Positions 8,672 to 17,174 of a stretch of 63,343 nucleotides of DNA are shown here, piece after piece. Source of the DNA: Acidobacteriota bacterium (GTDB lineage Bacteria; Acidobacteriota; Vicinamibacteria; Vicinamibacterales; 2-12-FULL-66-21); the NCBI GenBank assembly GCA_003222675.1, contig QHWT01000086.1, positions 1 through 63,343 of the forward strand, in the 5' to 3' direction. A model generated the notes under the pieces. That model saw only the letters and a program-made list of their open reading frames with translations, ran no database searches and was not told the origin of the DNA. The position numbers and the translations under genes were made by a program. Every line of letters begins with the position of its first letter. Positions within the stretch are counted from its first letter, which is position 1.

Positions 8672-9972
8672 TCGTCGTCGGCGGCCGGAGGCGTGACGAT
8701 CGCGAATGTTACCTGCGCGTTCTCGACGCTTTCGACCTCGACATCGAGACCGCTCACTTCGAGGTGCTCCCCCGGCTCTGGTACGCGCCCCGTGCGCCGC
8801 AGAATGAACTCGGCGACGGTCATGTCTTCGACGGGCCACGCGCCTTCGAGCCAGACACGCGCCCGTTCGAGCGGCAGCGCACCGGGCAGGCGGACGCGTC
8901 CGTCTGACAATCGAAGCGCCAGAAGCCGCGGCGCCTTGAATTCGTCAGCAACGGTGCCGAGCAATTCTCCCAGCACATCCTCGAGAGTGATCAATCCCGC
9001 AACCGTCCCGGACGGGTTGACGACGATGGCCTGGTGACTGCGGCGCTCACGCAGGAACGCAAGAAGGCGATCTGCAGGCATGATGTCGTTGACGCGGACG
9101 ATCGGGCGTACGAGCGCTGCGAGCGATCCCGTTCTGCCCCGATCGAGAAAGTGCGTGACGGCATCCTTCGTGTGCAGGATGCCGATGATGTCGTCGAGCG
9201 TCTTGCGATAGACCGGCAGGCGGCTGTAAGGGCTCGACGCGGCGACCCGGAGCACATCCTGAATGGGCGTCGTCACCTCGAGCGCGACGAGGCGCGAACG
9301 CGGCACCATTAACTGTCGCGCGACGCGCAGCCCGAGACGCAGCGCGCGATGAAGACGGACCTGTTCCTGCGGCTCGAGGAGTCCGCCGTCACGGCTCTCG
9401 GCGATCAGCAGCTCGATTTCTTCGGGTGAATGCACGTGACGATGGCCGGTGTTCGGCACTCGCAACATTCGCAACACCAGAAGGCCGCTGCCGTTCAGGA
9501 GAGCGATGAGCCATGCATACAGCCGCAGCGACCACTGCATGGGGAGCACCGTGAACAGAGCCGTCTGCGTCGGGAACTGCAGCGCGAAGGCTTTTGGCAC
9601 GAGCTCGCCGAAGATGACGGAAAGGATGGTCAAGGCGATCAGAACCGCGATCGCCGCAGCGCGCTCCGCCGTGTCTACGTCAATGCTGCCCCACGTGACC
9701 AGGAGCGGCGCGGTGCGCGGCGCGATGATGGCCTGAGCATACGCGCCGAGGATCAGGCTCGACAACGTGATGCCGACCTGCGAGGCTGCGATGTACCGGT
9801 CCAGCTCGCGGGGATTTTCGAGCACCGGCAGAATGCGCGCCGCGAGCGCATGGCCGTCTTCCGCCATGCGCCGAAGCCTGCTGCGGCGAGCGCCCACGGC
9901 AGCGAACTCCGCCGCCACGTACAAGCCCGTCAGGAGGATCAGCAGCAGGATGACCGCTGCGGCCAGGAGCAC
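8668..9972 (-). CDS. CNNM/HlyC-CorC family protein, paralogue and operon partner
   Basis: A 434-residue paralogue of the following gene with the same layout: DUF21 membrane domain (LYVAAEFAAVGARRSRL, then GELVPKAFALQ), CBS pair (RQLMVPRSRLVALEV to GLITLEDVLGELLG), and CorC_HlyC domain ending in VTFAIVTPPAADDE. The start codon is a GTG at 9970-9972. Tandem paired copies are common for this family, and the two may form a heterodimeric cation transporter; this pairing is inference. The membrane glutamate and proline motif GE(L/M)VPK is kept in both. Confidence 0.9.
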   Translation of the reverse strand: MLLAAAVILLLILLTGLYVAAEFAAVGARRSRLRRMAEDGHALAARILPVLENPRELDRYIAASQVGITLSSLILGAYAQAIIAPRTAPLLVTWGSIDVDTAERAAAIAVLIALTILSVIFGELVPKAFALQFPTQTALFTVLPMQWSLRLYAWLIALLNGSGLLVLRMLRVPNTGHRHVHSPEEIELLIAESRDGGLLEPQEQVRLHRALRLGLRVARQLMVPRSRLVALEVTTPIQDVLRVAASSPYSRLPVYRKTLDDIIGILHTKDAVTHFLDRGRTGSLAALVRPIVRVNDIMPADRLLAFLRERRSHQAIVVNPSGTVAGLITLEDVLGELLGTVADEFKAPRLLALRLSDGRVRLPGALPLERARVWLEGAWPVEDMTVAEFILRRTGRVPEPGEHLEVSGLDVEVESVENAQVTFAIVTPPAADDE

Positions 9973-10080
9973 GTTTCTGATCGTAATGGATCGGGCTCCG
10001 TTCAGCTTGACCGCCCGATGGCCGGCAACCAGACTTGATCGGCAATCTGGTGCGAGTTCAACGGATTACTACCAAATTTC

Positions 10081-10707
10081 GATTCTTGCCCTGCTGATGC
10101 TGCCGTCGCGCCAGGCCTTCGCCCAGGCGAGCGGCGCGACCGAAATCGTGCTGCGTGCAGCCAGACGCAACGATCATTGGCGGCGGATGGGGGGTCGCGA
10201 CCGATGCGGCTGCGTCGCGGGGCGGCCCTGTGGCTGCCAGATGCAGGCGCGGCGAAGCTCACCATGGCCGGCGCTAACCCGCACGGTTCGTTCGACCTCT
10301 CGTTCACGGCGAAATCGAAGACGCCTTACCGCCTCTGGATCCGCGGTCGCGCGCAGTGCGAGTACTGGGGCAACGATTCCGTGTTCGTGCAGTTCTCAGG
10401 TTCAGTGACCTCGACGGGGGCACCCATCTACCGCGTCGGCACGACAGACGCAACAGTCGTCAATCTTGACGACTGCAGCGGCTGTGGCATCTCGGGCTGG
10501 GGCTGGCAGGACAACGGCTGGAGAGTGGGCGTGCTCGGGCCGCTCGTCTAATTCGCGACGACGGGTCCGCAGCGGCTTCGTATCCAGACGCGCGAGGACG
10601 GCCTCTCGATCGATCAGATCGTACTGTCCCCGTCGCGCTACTTTTCTTCATCGCCGGGAAAGGTGAAGAACGACACGACGATCCTTACTCAGCCCTCAGG
10701 GCAATGA
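10081..10707 (+). pseudogene. Broken secreted protein with a carbohydrate-binding-like C-terminal domain
   Basis: The frame first reads a signal peptide (LALLMLPSRQAFAQASG), then shifts at least twice before the main body at 10177-10551 (LWLPDAGAAKL, RLWIRGRAQCEYWGNDSVFV, CSGCGISGWGWQDNGW). That body stops at TAA 10549-10551, but the same frame continues with LRIQTREDGLSIDQIVLSPS and ends at 10705-10707. The continuation completes a domain of the kind found at the C-terminus of secreted acidobacterial proteins, with RIQTREDG..IDQIVLSP as its signature. The TAA replaces one residue. It overlaps the convergent ADOP gene's stop. Function is unknown; carbohydrate binding is a guess from fold-like features. 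Confidence 0.65.
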
Positions 10708-13117
10708 CCGGATCGACACGCGTCGCGCGGACGCCCGGGACCGATGCGGCCGTGGCCGCTACGAAGCCGAGTACGGCGGCGACGGCGGCGAAGGTGACGG
10801 GGTCGGATGGCCGGATGCCGAAGAGCAGGTTGCGCATCAGGCCCGTCAACAGCATCGCGCCCGCGCCGCCGATCACGATGCCGGCGGCCGCGAGGACGAG
10901 CGCCTGGCCGACAACCATCGACAACACGTGAGTCCGCTGCGCGCCGAGGGCCATGCGGATGCCGATCTCCTGGGTGCGCTGCGTGACGGTGTAGCTGATC
11001 ACGCCGTAGATGCCTACCGCCGCGAGCAGCAGCGCCATGCCCGCGAAGACGGCGAGCAGCAGCATGGTGAGCCGGCGTTGCGCGACGGACACGTCGACGA
11101 CCTCGTTCATCGTGCGGACGTCAGCCGCCGCAACGTCGCTGTCGATCTGGTGCAACGCAGCTGCGGCAGCCGGCACGATCGCCTTCGCGTCCCCGGCGGT
11201 CCGGATTGCCACCGTCATGAACGGATATGCGAACCGTGCGGGCGGCCAATACGTCATTGCGCGAGGTTCGGTCTCGAGAGTCGAGTCGCGCACGTCACCC
11301 ACGACGCCGACGATCTCGTCCTCGGCCTTGTCGTTCCACCACAGGATGACTCGCTTGCCGATCGGATCTTCATTGGGGAAATGCTTGCGTGCGAGCGCCT
11401 CGCTGATGATCACGCGACGTCGGTTTGCGCCCGTATCGCGCGCGTCGAACATGCGGCCGCGAAGAAGCGGAATTCGCATGGCCTTGAAGTAGTCGTGCGT
11501 GACGACACGCACGTCAGCGACGTTTTCCTGTCCGGCGGGAGGCTTCGGTTGTCCAACGATCTCCAATGCCGTCGCAGCCCCCATGCCGTTGAGCGGAAGG
11601 AAGCTGGTGCCGCCCGTCGCCTGGACGCCGGGTAACGCGTCGAGGCGCTGAAACAGCTCATCGAAGAATGCCCGCTGCCGATCGGCCGTCTCGTATTTCG
11701 CGGTCGGAATCGTAACCTTCATCGTCACCGTGTGTGACGTGTCGAAGCCCGGATTCACGTCGAGCAGCGTCATGAAACTGCGGATCAAGAGTCCGGCGCC
11801 GACGAGCAGCACGAGTGCCAGAGCCGTCTCGACGATCACGAAGATGTTTCTCGTACGCGCGCCCCGCGCGCCAGTCCCGCTGCGTCCGCCTTCCTTGAGC
11901 GCCGCCGTCAGGCTGCCACTCGCCGACGACAAGGCCGGCACCAGGCCGAATGCGACCGCGCTCAGCATCGCGATCGCGAGCGTGAAGAACAGGACCCGCC
12001 CATCGATCGCCACCGCGTCGAGCCGCGCGATGTGCAGGCGTTCGGCAACGGCCGATCGGAGTACGGCGAGCGTCCACCACCCGAGCACGAGTCCCGCGAC
12101 GCCTCCCAGCGTGGAGAGCAGCATGCTCTCCGCGAGCAGTTGACGAACCAGCCGCCCCCGACCGGCGCCGAGCGCGGCGCGGACCGCAAGCTCTCGCTGC
12201 CGCGACGAGGCGCGGGCCAGTAGCAGGTTCGCGACGTTTGCGCACGCAATCAGGAGCACGAGCGCCACCGCGCCGAGCAGCACGAACAGCGCGGGCTTGA
12301 TATCGCCAGTGAGCTGCGTCTGGAGCGGCACGACGCGCGCCGTCCACCCGGTGTTGAAGTCCGGGAACATGCGGGTCAGTTCGGCGTGCACACGCGTCAT
12401 GTCGTCCTGCGCCTGCTGCAGCGAGACGTCGTGCTTCATCCGCGCTATCACCGTCATCCATCGGCCGCGCGGCGTGTGCGACGCCGCGTTGAATCCAATC
12501 GGCACCCAGAGATCGATGCGCGTATCGCTGCTCGTCTGGCCCGACGCGAAGATTGAAAATCCAGGCGGCATGATGCCGACAACCGTATGCGCGACGCCGC
12601 CCAGCGTGATGGTCCTGCCCAGCAGGCCAGGATCACCGCCAAACCGCTCCCGCCAGAGACGGTCGCTGATGATCGCCACGTCGACGTTCGGAGCTTCATC
12701 CTCGGTGGTGAACAAGCGTCCCCGCTCCGGTCGCACGCCGACCACCGTCAGCAGACCGCCGTTGACGTATTGCACGGGGAGCTCTTCCGGATTGCCTTGG
12801 CCGGTCAGCGTTGTCCGGAATGTCGAGATACCCGCCATCTGCTCGAAGACGCGATTCATTTCGCGCCAGTGCAGGTAATTACCTGGCGAGACGACGTTGT
12901 CTCTCTTGTCGCGCGCGATGTTAAGTTCCCAGACCACGACGAGCTTCTGGGGATCGGGATAGGGGAGCTGACGCAGCAGCAGCGTGTTGACGACGCTGAA
13001 GATCGCTGTGTTCGCGCCGATGCCGAGCGCCAGCGCGATCACTGCGACGATGGTGAAGCCCGGCGTGCGAAGCAGCAGACGGCCCGCGTAGCGCACGTCC
13101 TGCAGAAGTGAGGTCAT
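10685..13117 (-). CDS. ADOP-type ABC permease (MacB/FtsX-like)
   Basis: About 810 residues without the ADOP prefix domain. It opens with [20 protein letters not shown] and [24 protein letters not shown], followed by a large periplasmic MacB_PCD domain, a first FtsX domain ([22 protein letters not shown]), a second periplasmic domain, and a second FtsX domain ([22 protein letters not shown]) ending in [12 protein letters not shown]. These duplicated MacB-like permeases usually lack a dedicated ATPase; their substrates are unknown. The ATG at 13117 follows the previous ADOP stop by one base, so the two genes form a tight pair and may assemble together. Confidence 0.93.
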   Translation of the reverse strand: MTSLLQDVRYAGRLLLRTPGFTIVAVIALALGIGANTAIFSVVNTLLLRQLPYPDPQKLVVVWELNIARDKRDNVVSPGNYLHWREMNRVFEQMAGISTFRTTLTGQGNPEELPVQYVNGGLLTVVGVRPERGRLFTTEDEAPNVDVAIISDRLWRERFGGDPGLLGRTITLGGVAHTVVGIMPPGFSIFASGQTSSDTRIDLWVPIGFNAASHTPRGRWMTVIARMKHDVSLQQAQDDMTRVHAELTRMFPDFNTGWTARVVPLQTQLTGDIKPALFVLLGAVALVLLIACANVANLLLARASSRQRELAVRAALGAGRGRLVRQLLAESMLLSTLGGVAGLVLGWWTLAVLRSAVAERLHIARLDAVAIDGRVLFFTLAIAMLSAVAFGLVPALSSASGSLTAALKEGGRSGTGARGARTRNIFVIVETALALVLLVGAGLLIRSFMTLLDVNPGFDTSHTVTMKVTIPTAKYETADRQRAFFDELFQRLDALPGVQATGGTSFLPLNGMGAATALEIVGQPKPPAGQENVADVRVVTHDYFKAMRIPLLRGRMFDARDTGANRRRVIISEALARKHFPNEDPIGKRVILWWNDKAEDEIVGVVGDVRDSTLETEPRAMTYWPPARFAYPFMTVAIRTAGDAKAIVPAAAAALHQIDSDVAAADVRTMNEVVDVSVAQRRLTMLLLAVFAGMALLLAAVGIYGVISYTVTQRTQEIGIRMALGAQRTHVLSMVVGQALVLAAAGIVIGGAGAMLLTGLMRNLLFGIRPSDPVTFAAVAAVLGFVAATAASVPGVRATRVDPVIALRAE

Positions 13118-13118
13118 A

Positions 13119-15488
13119 TCATTCGCTCCGGAGGACGACGAGAGGATCGACGCGCGCGGCGCGGCGCGCCGGTCCATAACACGCCAGCAGCGTCATGACG
13201 AGCAGCGTGGCGGTGGCGCCGATGAGCGCTGCCGGATCCGCGGCGGTCACGCCGAACAGCATTCCCTGAAGGACACGCGCGACGCCCCACCAGGCGACGA
13301 GGCCAATCGCGGCGCCCGCAGTACCGAGAGCGAGCGCATGGCCCACGACGAGCTGCATGATGTCGCCAGGCCCCGCTCCTATGGCGGCGCGGATGCCGAG
13401 CTCGTGATAACGCTGCGTGACGAGGTAGGCCATGACGCCATACGTGCCTGCCGCAGCGAGCAGGATGGCGAGCAGTGCGAACGCGCCGATGAGAAACAGG
13501 TTGAAGCGACGGTCCGCCATGGACGTGGCCACGACGGTACTCATCGGCCTCACATGCGCGATAGGAATGGTGCGATCCACGCGCGCCGGCGCGGATCGTA
13601 GTTCCGCAGTAAAGGCGGCGGGCTCTCCGCTGGTGCGGACGACCACGTCCATCCACATGCGCCACCAGTTGCGCTCCTGTGCGTACGGGATGTAGAGCGC
13701 GGGCACTTCACCGGTGTCGAGCGACACGCCGCGAACGTCGGGGACCAGGCCGACAATTGTGATCCAGTCCCGGCTGCCGCTCACCCAGCGCACGCGCTGA
13801 CCGATCACGTCTGCGCCCGTGTAGTACTCGCGTGCGAATGCCTCGTTTGCGATCGCGACCGGGGTTGACGTCGCGGTGTCGGACGCGGCAAACGTGCGGC
13901 CGCGTAGCAGCGGAAGGCCAAGCGCCTTGAAGTATCCGGCGCTGATGCCGCGATAGAACACTTCAGGCTCCGTGCCCTGCGCCATGGCGCGCCCCTCGAA
14001 CGCAAGGTTGTGCATCAACGGATCGCTGCCGATCGGCATTTCCGTCACGAGGCCCACGGCGCTGACGCCGGGCGTCGATTCGAGCACGCGCTGGAGCTCG
14101 TCGAAAAAGCGGGTGCGAGCGCCGATGTCACGGTACCTGGCAGCGCTGAACTTGATGTTGCCCGTCAGCAAGTGGTCCGCCTCGAAACCGAGTGGCTGCG
14201 CGAGCAGCACCGAGAAGCTGCGGAGCAGGAGGCCACTGCCGGAGACGAGCACGAGCGCGAGGGCGATCTCGGCGATCATCAACATGGAGCGGACACGCTG
14301 GCGCGGGCTGACGCGCGCACCGCCGCGCGTGGCATCCGCGAGCGCGCCGCGGCTCGCAATGAAGGAAGGCACAACGCCAAACAGCAGACCCGTGACGATC
14401 GATGCCGCGAGCGTGAACAGCAGGACCTTGCCGTCGAGCGCTACGCGATCGACGCGCGGCAACGAGTCTGGCGCGAGGCTCGCGATCGCGCGCGTCAGCG
14501 AGTAGGCGACGGCGAGACCGAGCACACCACCCGCGCCGGCGAGGAGGAGGCTTTCACTCACCAGCTGGCGCCCAAGCCGCGCCGGACTCGCGCCGAGCGC
14601 GATACGCACCGCCATTTCCGTTCGCCGCGCCGCCGCCCGCGCGATGAGCAGGTTGGCGACGTTGGCGCAGGCGATCAGCAGCACGAATCCGACGGTCCCC
14701 AGCAGGATCCACAGCGCCGTCTGCATTGTGCCAACGAGGCTGTCATTGAGCGGCTGCAGGACGAACCGCACCTGTCGATTGGTTGCCGGATAGGCTTGTT
14801 CGAGGCGGCCCGCTAACGCGTCCATTTCTGACTGCGCCGCTGGCAACGTGAGACCTGGTTTCAAACGCAGCAGCCCGCGCAAAGTGTGCGCGCCACGCGC
14901 CTCCGCTTCCTGCGGGTTTTCCGCATAGAACGGGGCGAAGACGTCGGCCTTGTCGCCGGGAAGCTCGAATCCGCTCGCGACGATGCCGAGAAGCTGGTAG
15001 GTCGTGCCGTTGAAGGACACCGAGCGTCCGACGGCGTCTGGGCTTCCGCCGAGACGTGTGCGCCAGAAGCGCTCGCTGACGACAACGACATGTGGCGATC
15101 CGGCGGCCTGATCGCGCTCGTCGATCAAGCGGCCGAGCCGTGGGCGGGCGCCGAGTTGTTGAAACAGCCCGCCGGTGATGAACGCGCCGTCAGTCCGCTC
15201 GGGGACGTCGCCTGTGTCGAAGTCGAAGAGTTGCGGCCGATAGCCCGCCACGCTGCTGAAGCTGCGCGCCTGTGCTGCCCAATCCCGCATATCGGGAAAC
15301 GAGCTGCCGCGGCGCACGCGCACCAGTTCCTCCGCGCGCGGGTATGGCAAAGGCTCGAGGAGAACGGCATTCACGACGCTGAACATGGCCGTGTTCGCGC
15401 CTATGCCCAGCGCCAGGGTCAGAAGAACGACCGCCGTGAGCGCAGGCGTTTTGACAAACGCCCGGAGCGCATAGCGCAGATCGGACAT
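13119..15488 (-). CDS. ADOP-type ABC permease (MacB/FtsX-like), first of a pair
   Basis: About 789 residues starting [20 protein letters not shown] with [24 protein letters not shown], then MacB_PCD, FtsX ([22 protein letters not shown]), second PCD and FtsX ([22 protein letters not shown]), ending [10 protein letters not shown]. The ATG at 15488 is chosen because a GAGGA ribosome binding site lies 6 bases upstream; the longer open frame to 15704 covers a repeat-like intergenic stretch. The stop precedes the next ADOP start by one base. It follows the HEAT/M56 cluster in the same direction, but about 230 bases of repeat DNA separate them. Confidence 0.93.
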   Translation of the reverse strand: MSDLRYALRAFVKTPALTAVVLLTLALGIGANTAMFSVVNAVLLEPLPYPRAEELVRVRRGSSFPDMRDWAAQARSFSSVAGYRPQLFDFDTGDVPERTDGAFITGGLFQQLGARPRLGRLIDERDQAAGSPHVVVVSERFWRTRLGGSPDAVGRSVSFNGTTYQLLGIVASGFELPGDKADVFAPFYAENPQEAEARGAHTLRGLLRLKPGLTLPAAQSEMDALAGRLEQAYPATNRQVRFVLQPLNDSLVGTMQTALWILLGTVGFVLLIACANVANLLIARAAARRTEMAVRIALGASPARLGRQLVSESLLLAGAGGVLGLAVAYSLTRAIASLAPDSLPRVDRVALDGKVLLFTLAASIVTGLLFGVVPSFIASRGALADATRGGARVSPRQRVRSMLMIAEIALALVLVSGSGLLLRSFSVLLAQPLGFEADHLLTGNIKFSAARYRDIGARTRFFDELQRVLESTPGVSAVGLVTEMPIGSDPLMHNLAFEGRAMAQGTEPEVFYRGISAGYFKALGLPLLRGRTFAASDTATSTPVAIANEAFAREYYTGADVIGQRVRWVSGSRDWITIVGLVPDVRGVSLDTGEVPALYIPYAQERNWWRMWMDVVVRTSGEPAAFTAELRSAPARVDRTIPIAHVRPMSTVVATSMADRRFNLFLIGAFALLAILLAAAGTYGVMAYLVTQRYHELGIRAAIGAGPGDIMQLVVGHALALGTAGAAIGLVAWWGVARVLQGMLFGVTAADPAALIGATATLLVMTLLACYGPARRAARVDPLVVLRSE

Positions 15489-15710
15489 GACGTCCTCTTT
15501 TCTCGCGTCCCTCGGTGGGGCCCCTCTGGATTCCCCACCTCGCTGCGCGCTCGCGGTCGCCTTCGGCGACTTCCCTCCGGCGCTCGCTTGCGGCCTCCGG
15601 CGTCCCGCGCTGTCAAACTCCAGCCGAAGGCTGTCTCGCCGAAGCGCTTTGCGCGAAGGCGGACGTCGGCTCGCGCCGGCCGCAGGCGCTTCAGCATTGA
15701 GCATTCAACA
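15489..15710 (-). repeat. Intergenic repeat-like element with hairpin and short tandem motif
   Basis: The stretch between the HEAT gene and the ADOP gene has no recognisable protein though it is open in one frame. It holds a hairpin (15631-15663, arms CTGTCTCGCCGAAGCGC / GCGCGAAGGCGG, imperfect) and a short tandem motif GCATTGAGCATTCAACATTGA (15691-15713). The hairpin resembles the one at 493-523, in the opposite orientation. I read it as a dispersed palindromic repeat; its family is not identified. Confidence 0.45.
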
Positions 15711-15717
15711 TTGACCA

Positions 15718-16473
15718 CTATCCTCCGATAGCGCCCAACGCCCACGCTGCCTGCCGCCGCACGCGCGCCTCGGTGTCCTTGAGCGCCTTTGCGAGCGCCG
15801 GTGCTGCACGGCGGTCGCCCAGCGCACCGAGCGCCCACGCCGCCTGCTCGCGCACCTGCGCCGCTTGATCGGTGAGCGTGTTCATCAGTGGTTCGACGGC
15901 GCGCCGATCGCCGATGGCGCCAAGCGCCCACGCGACCTGCTCGCGCACGCCGGCGTCGGTATCTTTCAGCGCCTCGATCAGTGCAGGAACCGACTCGGAT
16001 GCGTCGAGCGCGCCGAGCGCCCATGCGCCCCGGCGCCTGACATTGGCTTCCGTGTCGCGCAGCGTCGCCGCGAGCAGCGGCGCCGCGTTGTGATTTCCGA
16101 GCGCGCCGAGTGCCCACGCCGCGTTACCGCGCGCGACCCAGACGGGGCCTTTGAGCGCCCGCGTCAACGGCTCGTACGCGGCCGAGCCGATCGCCACGAG
16201 TGCGGAGGCCGCCTGTTCGCCCGGGGTGGTCGTGTCCTGCTGGTGACCCCACCGCCAGGTTCGTTCGCTGCAGATCGCCGGATCGACGGGAGAGGCGTCG
16301 CCCAGGAGAACCACGAGCTGCGGGATCACGTCGTGCGCGTGATCACCGAGTTCCCGGAGATCGCACGCGGCGCGCGTCCGCGCGGCAGGATCGGAGGATT
16401 TCAATGCCGCAGTCGCCGCGCTGAGATCGACCTGGACGATCGACAGCAGCGCGATTAAGACGAGCGCGAACAT
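15718..16473 (-). CDS. Secreted HEAT-repeat protein
   Basis: 251 residues: a signal peptide (MFALVLIALLSIVQVDLSA), a variable N-terminal part with two cysteines (about residues 38 and 73), then five to six HEAT repeats of 31 residues built on WALGALGDRRAAPALAKALKDTEARVRRQAA. HEAT arrays form curved solenoids that bind other proteins. Each repeat carries WALGA at the same place, so the array is very regular and recently amplified. Its start overlaps the stop of the preceding HEAT gene by one base (TGATG), so the two are translationally coupled within the BlaI/M56 cluster. Confidence 0.85.
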   Translation of the reverse strand: MFALVLIALLSIVQVDLSAATAALKSSDPAARTRAACDLRELGDHAHDVIPQLVVLLGDASPVDPAICSERTWRWGHQQDTTTPGEQAASALVAIGSAAYEPLTRALKGPVWVARGNAAWALGALGNHNAAPLLAATLRDTEANVRRRGAWALGALDASESVPALIEALKDTDAGVREQVAWALGAIGDRRAVEPLMNTLTDQAAQVREQAAWALGALGDRRAAPALAKALKDTEARVRRQAAWALGAIGG

Positions 16474-17090
16474 CAGCGGAACCTCATGGGTCGCGGATTG
16501 GGCCGCGGATTGGGATGTGGATGCGGGTGCGGATGTGGGTTGGGATGGGGCAACGCATGAGCATCGCCGCCGCCGTCGATCTCTGCGATGGCCGCCGCGG
16601 CCGCACGGCGAATCGACGGCTCCGAATCTTTCAGCGCGGCCACCAGCGCATCGAGTGCGCGGCTGTCACCGATCTCCCCAAGCGCTTCGACGACGTGCTT
16701 CCGGACCGTCGCATTCGTGTCCGTCGCCGCCGCAATCAGCGCGTCGACCGCACCTTTGTCGCCGATCTCGCCAAGAGCGGAGGCGACCCGCGCGCGAACA
16801 TCGGCATCCGCGTCCTTCAAGGCGGCGGCGAGGGCAGGCACCGCGCGCGCGTTGCCGATTTCAGCGAGCGCGGCCGCGACCTGACGCCGGACGCCGGCGT
16901 CCGTATCCTTCAGCGCGCCGATTAAGGCGTCGATGCGGGCCTCGCTGCCGCTCTGTTGCGCGACCACGCCGCCGTGCCACGCGGACGACCATTCGAGCGG
17001 CGGGTGCAGGAAGATCGCGGCCGTGCCCAGGAAGATCGCACTCGACCGCAGCAGCGTGCGAAAGAACACATGGAGGGGACTCATGCTCAT
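16473..17090 (-). CDS. Secreted HEAT-repeat protein with His/Pro-rich tail
   Basis: 205 residues: signal or membrane segment (FFRTLLRSSAIFLGTAAIFL), four HEAT repeats (ALAEIGNARAVPALAAALKDAD and variants) and a C-terminal tail of about 30 residues made of alternating Pro with His, Asn or Arg. The His/Pro tail could bind divalent metal or act as a rigid spacer. Start options are the ATG at 17090 and a second at 17084. The stop overlaps the next HEAT gene by one base. A perfect stem-loop lies between this gene and the upstream M56-HEAT gene. Confidence 0.82.
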   Translation of the reverse strand: MSMSPLHVFFRTLLRSSAIFLGTAAIFLHPPLEWSSAWHGGVVAQQSGSEARIDALIGALKDTDAGVRRQVAAALAEIGNARAVPALAAALKDADADVRARVASALGEIGDKGAVDALIAAATDTNATVRKHVVEALGEIGDSRALDALVAALKDSEPSIRRAAAAAIAEIDGGGDAHALPHPNPHPHPHPHPNPRPNPRPMRFR

Positions 17091-17134
17091 CTCTCCTGCT
17101 AAGAAAACAGCATCGCCAGGAACACCACCGGCCG

Positions 17135-17157
17135 GGCGATCGCACGATGCGATCGCC
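17135..17157. promoter_or_regulatory. Perfect 10-bp stem-loop between M56-HEAT and HEAT genes
   Basis: Arms GGCGATCGCA (17135-17144) and TGCGATCGCC (17148-17157) flank the 3-base loop CGA. Each arm contains the octamer GCGATCGC. It lies in the 84-base gap inside an otherwise tightly packed cluster. Without a U-run it is not a standard terminator. It could protect or process the mRNA so that the HEAT genes are expressed at a different level from the protease gene. Confidence 0.5.
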
Positions 17158-17174
17158 AGGTGCGGGTGTGGGCT

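Noticed and set aside
7859-9037. 392-codon open frame on the plus strand over the two CNNM genes
   Set aside because: It spans the junction of two well-supported minus-strand genes and has shadow composition.
15489-15704. N-terminal extension of the ADOP protein by 72 residues
   Set aside because: The extension is Arg/Ala/Pro-rich, runs through a repeat-like hairpin, and a good ribosome binding site precedes ATG 15488.
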